Shown: positions 4,346-5,819 of the stretch, piece after piece
Layout of the letters: the number at the start of each line of letters is the position of its first letter
How positions within the stretch are numbered: the first letter of the stretch is position 1
DNA from: Lachnoclostridium sp. UBA1434
Lineage (GTDB): Bacteria > Bacillota > Clostridia > Lachnospirales > Lachnospiraceae
DNA length: 5,819 nucleotides
NCBI GenBank assembly: GCA_002329645.1
Contig: DCTS01000044.1
Span: forward strand, 3,273-9,091
Reading direction: 5' to 3'
Notes under the pieces: generated by a model
Database searches by the model: none
Seen by the model: only the letters and a program-made list of their open reading frames with translations
Told to the model about the DNA's origin: nothing
Program-made: the position numbers and the translations under genes

Positions 4346-5819
4346 ATGAAAAAGTATACCGGAATAATAATATTTCTGCTTTGCATATTTTTTAGCTTCT
4401 CATATGCCAAGGCAGATGAAAGGGCATTTACAACATCATTTTATGAGGATAACAATATTACTGCCGAGATATCGGACATGACTCTGAAGCTTGATTTTCC
4501 GGATAACGGTCGTTTTAACTTCGTAATGCTATACTTGTATGATGGTGAGGGTACAAAGTATAATAAAGATATTATTAGTACGGACAATACTGTATATTAT
4601 GATATTGGAAATGTTCCGGAAGGGACCTATTATCTTGAGATATACACAAATACGGAAAGATACGGAACCTATTTAAGCTACATGTTTGGCAAAAACGGTA
4701 TCAAGCTAAGTATTTCAGAAGCTTCTGCCGAATTTGTTATGGCTGAGACCTATGACCACAATGTGAAGCTTTTTCAATCCAGAAGGAGCGATAATGCGGC
4801 TCTTTCCTATTATCTGCAGCCCTCTTATGGCATAGAATCGGACAATAAAGAAATTATTTCCCTGGCAAAGGAGATAACTAAGGGTTATAAGAAGGATTAT
4901 GACAAGCTGAAGGCAATCCATGACTGGGTGTGCAATAATATATGGTATGATTATGATTATCTTTATGACAGCAGAAAACCGATCGACCCGGGAGCCATAG
5001 GAACACTGAAGAGTAAAAAAAGCGTTTGTCAGGGGTATGCGTCATTAACAGCAGCTCTGCTCAGAGCTGCCGGAATTCCTGCAAAGCTTGTAAGCGGATA
5101 TGCACTTGGAATTATCGGAGGTTCGGAATGGACAGACGAGATTATTTCATCAGATGAAAGCAATCATGCATGGAATGAGGCTTATGTTTCAGACAGATGG
5201 GTTATACTTGACACCACATGGGATTCGAATAACGTATATGAAAAAGGCAAATTCTCTAAGAATACCGGCTTGACGGGCTATAAATACTTTGACATTTCAC
5301 TGGAGCTGCTGTCCTATGACCATAGAATTATGTCTGATGATTCAGAGGCTGATATAGCTGTGGGACCTGCAACAGATTTTCCTGCTCCAACGGCCGGAGA
5401 AGCTAAGAAGACTTTATATGTAGGTTATAAGGATTATACGCTTAAGTTTAATAATCTGTCACCGAAGGCTGTGATCACATATAAGACCAGTAATAAAAAG
5501 GTTGCAACAGTAACTTCAAAGGGTGTGGTTAAGCCTGTGGGGAAGGGAACAGCAACCATTACGGCCACAATCAAGCAGAACGGTGAAAAATATACGGTTA
5601 AGGTTGCTATAACGGTAAAGAATCCTTCCATATCCATTACAGGCAGTGTAAATGATCTGAAAGTCGGCAAAAGCGTAACGCTTAATACAAAGATTGCTGG
5701 TTTAAATAAGCCTGTTATTGTATGGTCTTCTTCGGATAAAAAGATTGCTACGGTTGATAAAACTACCGGGAAGGTGGTCGCTAAGGCAGCAGGTACTGTA
5801 ACCATTACAGCAAAGGATA
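4346..5819 (+). CDS. Secreted transglutaminase-like protein with Big2 domains, 3' end outside the window
   Basis: The frame runs from ATG 4346 (GGGGGATA at 4333-4340) to the window edge, 491 codons without a stop. Residues 1-23 are a signal peptide: basic MKKY, a hydrophobic stretch IIIFLLCIFFSFS, and likely cleavage after AKA. Residues 24 to about 165 form a region I cannot assign, rich in Tyr, Asp and beta-type sequence. Residues about 170-295 are a transglutaminase-like (papain-fold) domain: AIHDWVCNNI (190-199), then Cys228 in SVCQGYA, His274 in NHAWNE and Asp289 in LDTTWD form the expected triad. Two Big2 domains follow, about 354-424 and 427-491, each with the SSNKK/SSDKKIATV and GKxVAKAAGTVTIT signature. 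Such proteins in Clostridia are surface-exposed; the domain may be a protease or a cross-linking or cell-wall enzyme, and the substrate is unknown. More Big2 repeats or an anchor probably lie downstream. It has its own promoter and no evident link to tryptophan synthesis. Confidence 0.9.
   Translation, partial: MKKYTGIIIFLLCIFFSFSYAKADERAFTTSFYEDNNITAEISDMTLKLDFPDNGRFNFVMLYLYDGEGTKYNKDIISTDNTVYYDIGNVPEGTYYLEIYTNTERYGTYLSYMFGKNGIKLSISEASAEFVMAETYDHNVKLFQSRRSDNAALSYYLQPSYGIESDNKEIISLAKEITKGYKKDYDKLKAIHDWVCNNIWYDYDYLYDSRKPIDPGAIGTLKSKKSVCQGYASLTAALLRAAGIPAKLVSGYALGIIGGSEWTDEIISSDESNHAWNEAYVSDRWVILDTTWDSNNVYEKGKFSKNTGLTGYKYFDISLELLSYDHRIMSDDSEADIAVGPATDFPAPTAGEAKKTLYVGYKDYTLKFNNLSPKAVITYKTSNKKVATVTSKGVVKPVGKGTATITATIKQNGEKYTVKVAITVKNPSISITGSVNDLKVGKSVTLNTKIAGLNKPVIVWSSSDKKIATVDKTTGKVVAKAAGTVTITAKD

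Noticed and set aside
5434..5805. Minus-strand hydrophobic open frame near the window end
   Set aside because: It lies opposite the Big2 domains; its Val/Thr-rich sequence is the complement of the Lys/Thr/Val codons there.

Overview
The window reads as the distal part of a tryptophan biosynthesis operon of a Gram-positive bacterium of the Clostridia. It resembles Lachnospiraceae most, judging from the style of the Trp proteins, the purine-rich Shine-Dalgarno sites, and a secreted transglutaminase with Big2 (bacterial Ig-like group 2) domains. The taxonomic call is inference from sequence style; no search was run. All genes lie on the + strand.

Positions 1-3859 carry trpC, trpF, trpB and trpA in the order typical of Firmicutes trp operons. 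Together they would turn phosphoribosylanthranilate into tryptophan: TrpF isomerises it, TrpC closes the indole ring, and the TrpA/TrpB synthase releases indole and condenses it with serine. trpC, trpF and trpB look intact, with their catalytic residues visible. trpA is broken by a single in-frame TAA at 3503-3505. On both sides of this stop the TrpA sequence continues in the same frame, and the stop falls between helix 4 and strand 5 of the barrel. The trpF-trpB gap (1588-1839) is unusually long for this operon. It holds an AT-rich hairpin over the trpF stop and a 30-bp tandem repeat of four units plus a fragment.

Positions 3860-4259 hold a MerR-family regulator gene behind a textbook MerR-type promoter (19-bp spacer with an inverted repeat between the -35 and -10). 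The DNA-binding domain is complete, but the protein departs from the family at about residue 94 and stops at 110, so there is no effector domain.

Positions 4346-5819 hold the 5' part of a gene for an exported protein: signal peptide, N-terminal region of unknown fold, transglutaminase-like domain with a Cys-His-Asp triad, then one complete and one nearly complete Big2 domain. The reading frame is still open at the window edge. Its likely promoter, an extended -10 site, lies inside the degenerate tail of the merR frame.

I did not find a convincing new biological system. The points most worth a second look are the trpA nonsense codon, the in-operon minisatellite and the truncated regulator with an intact operator.
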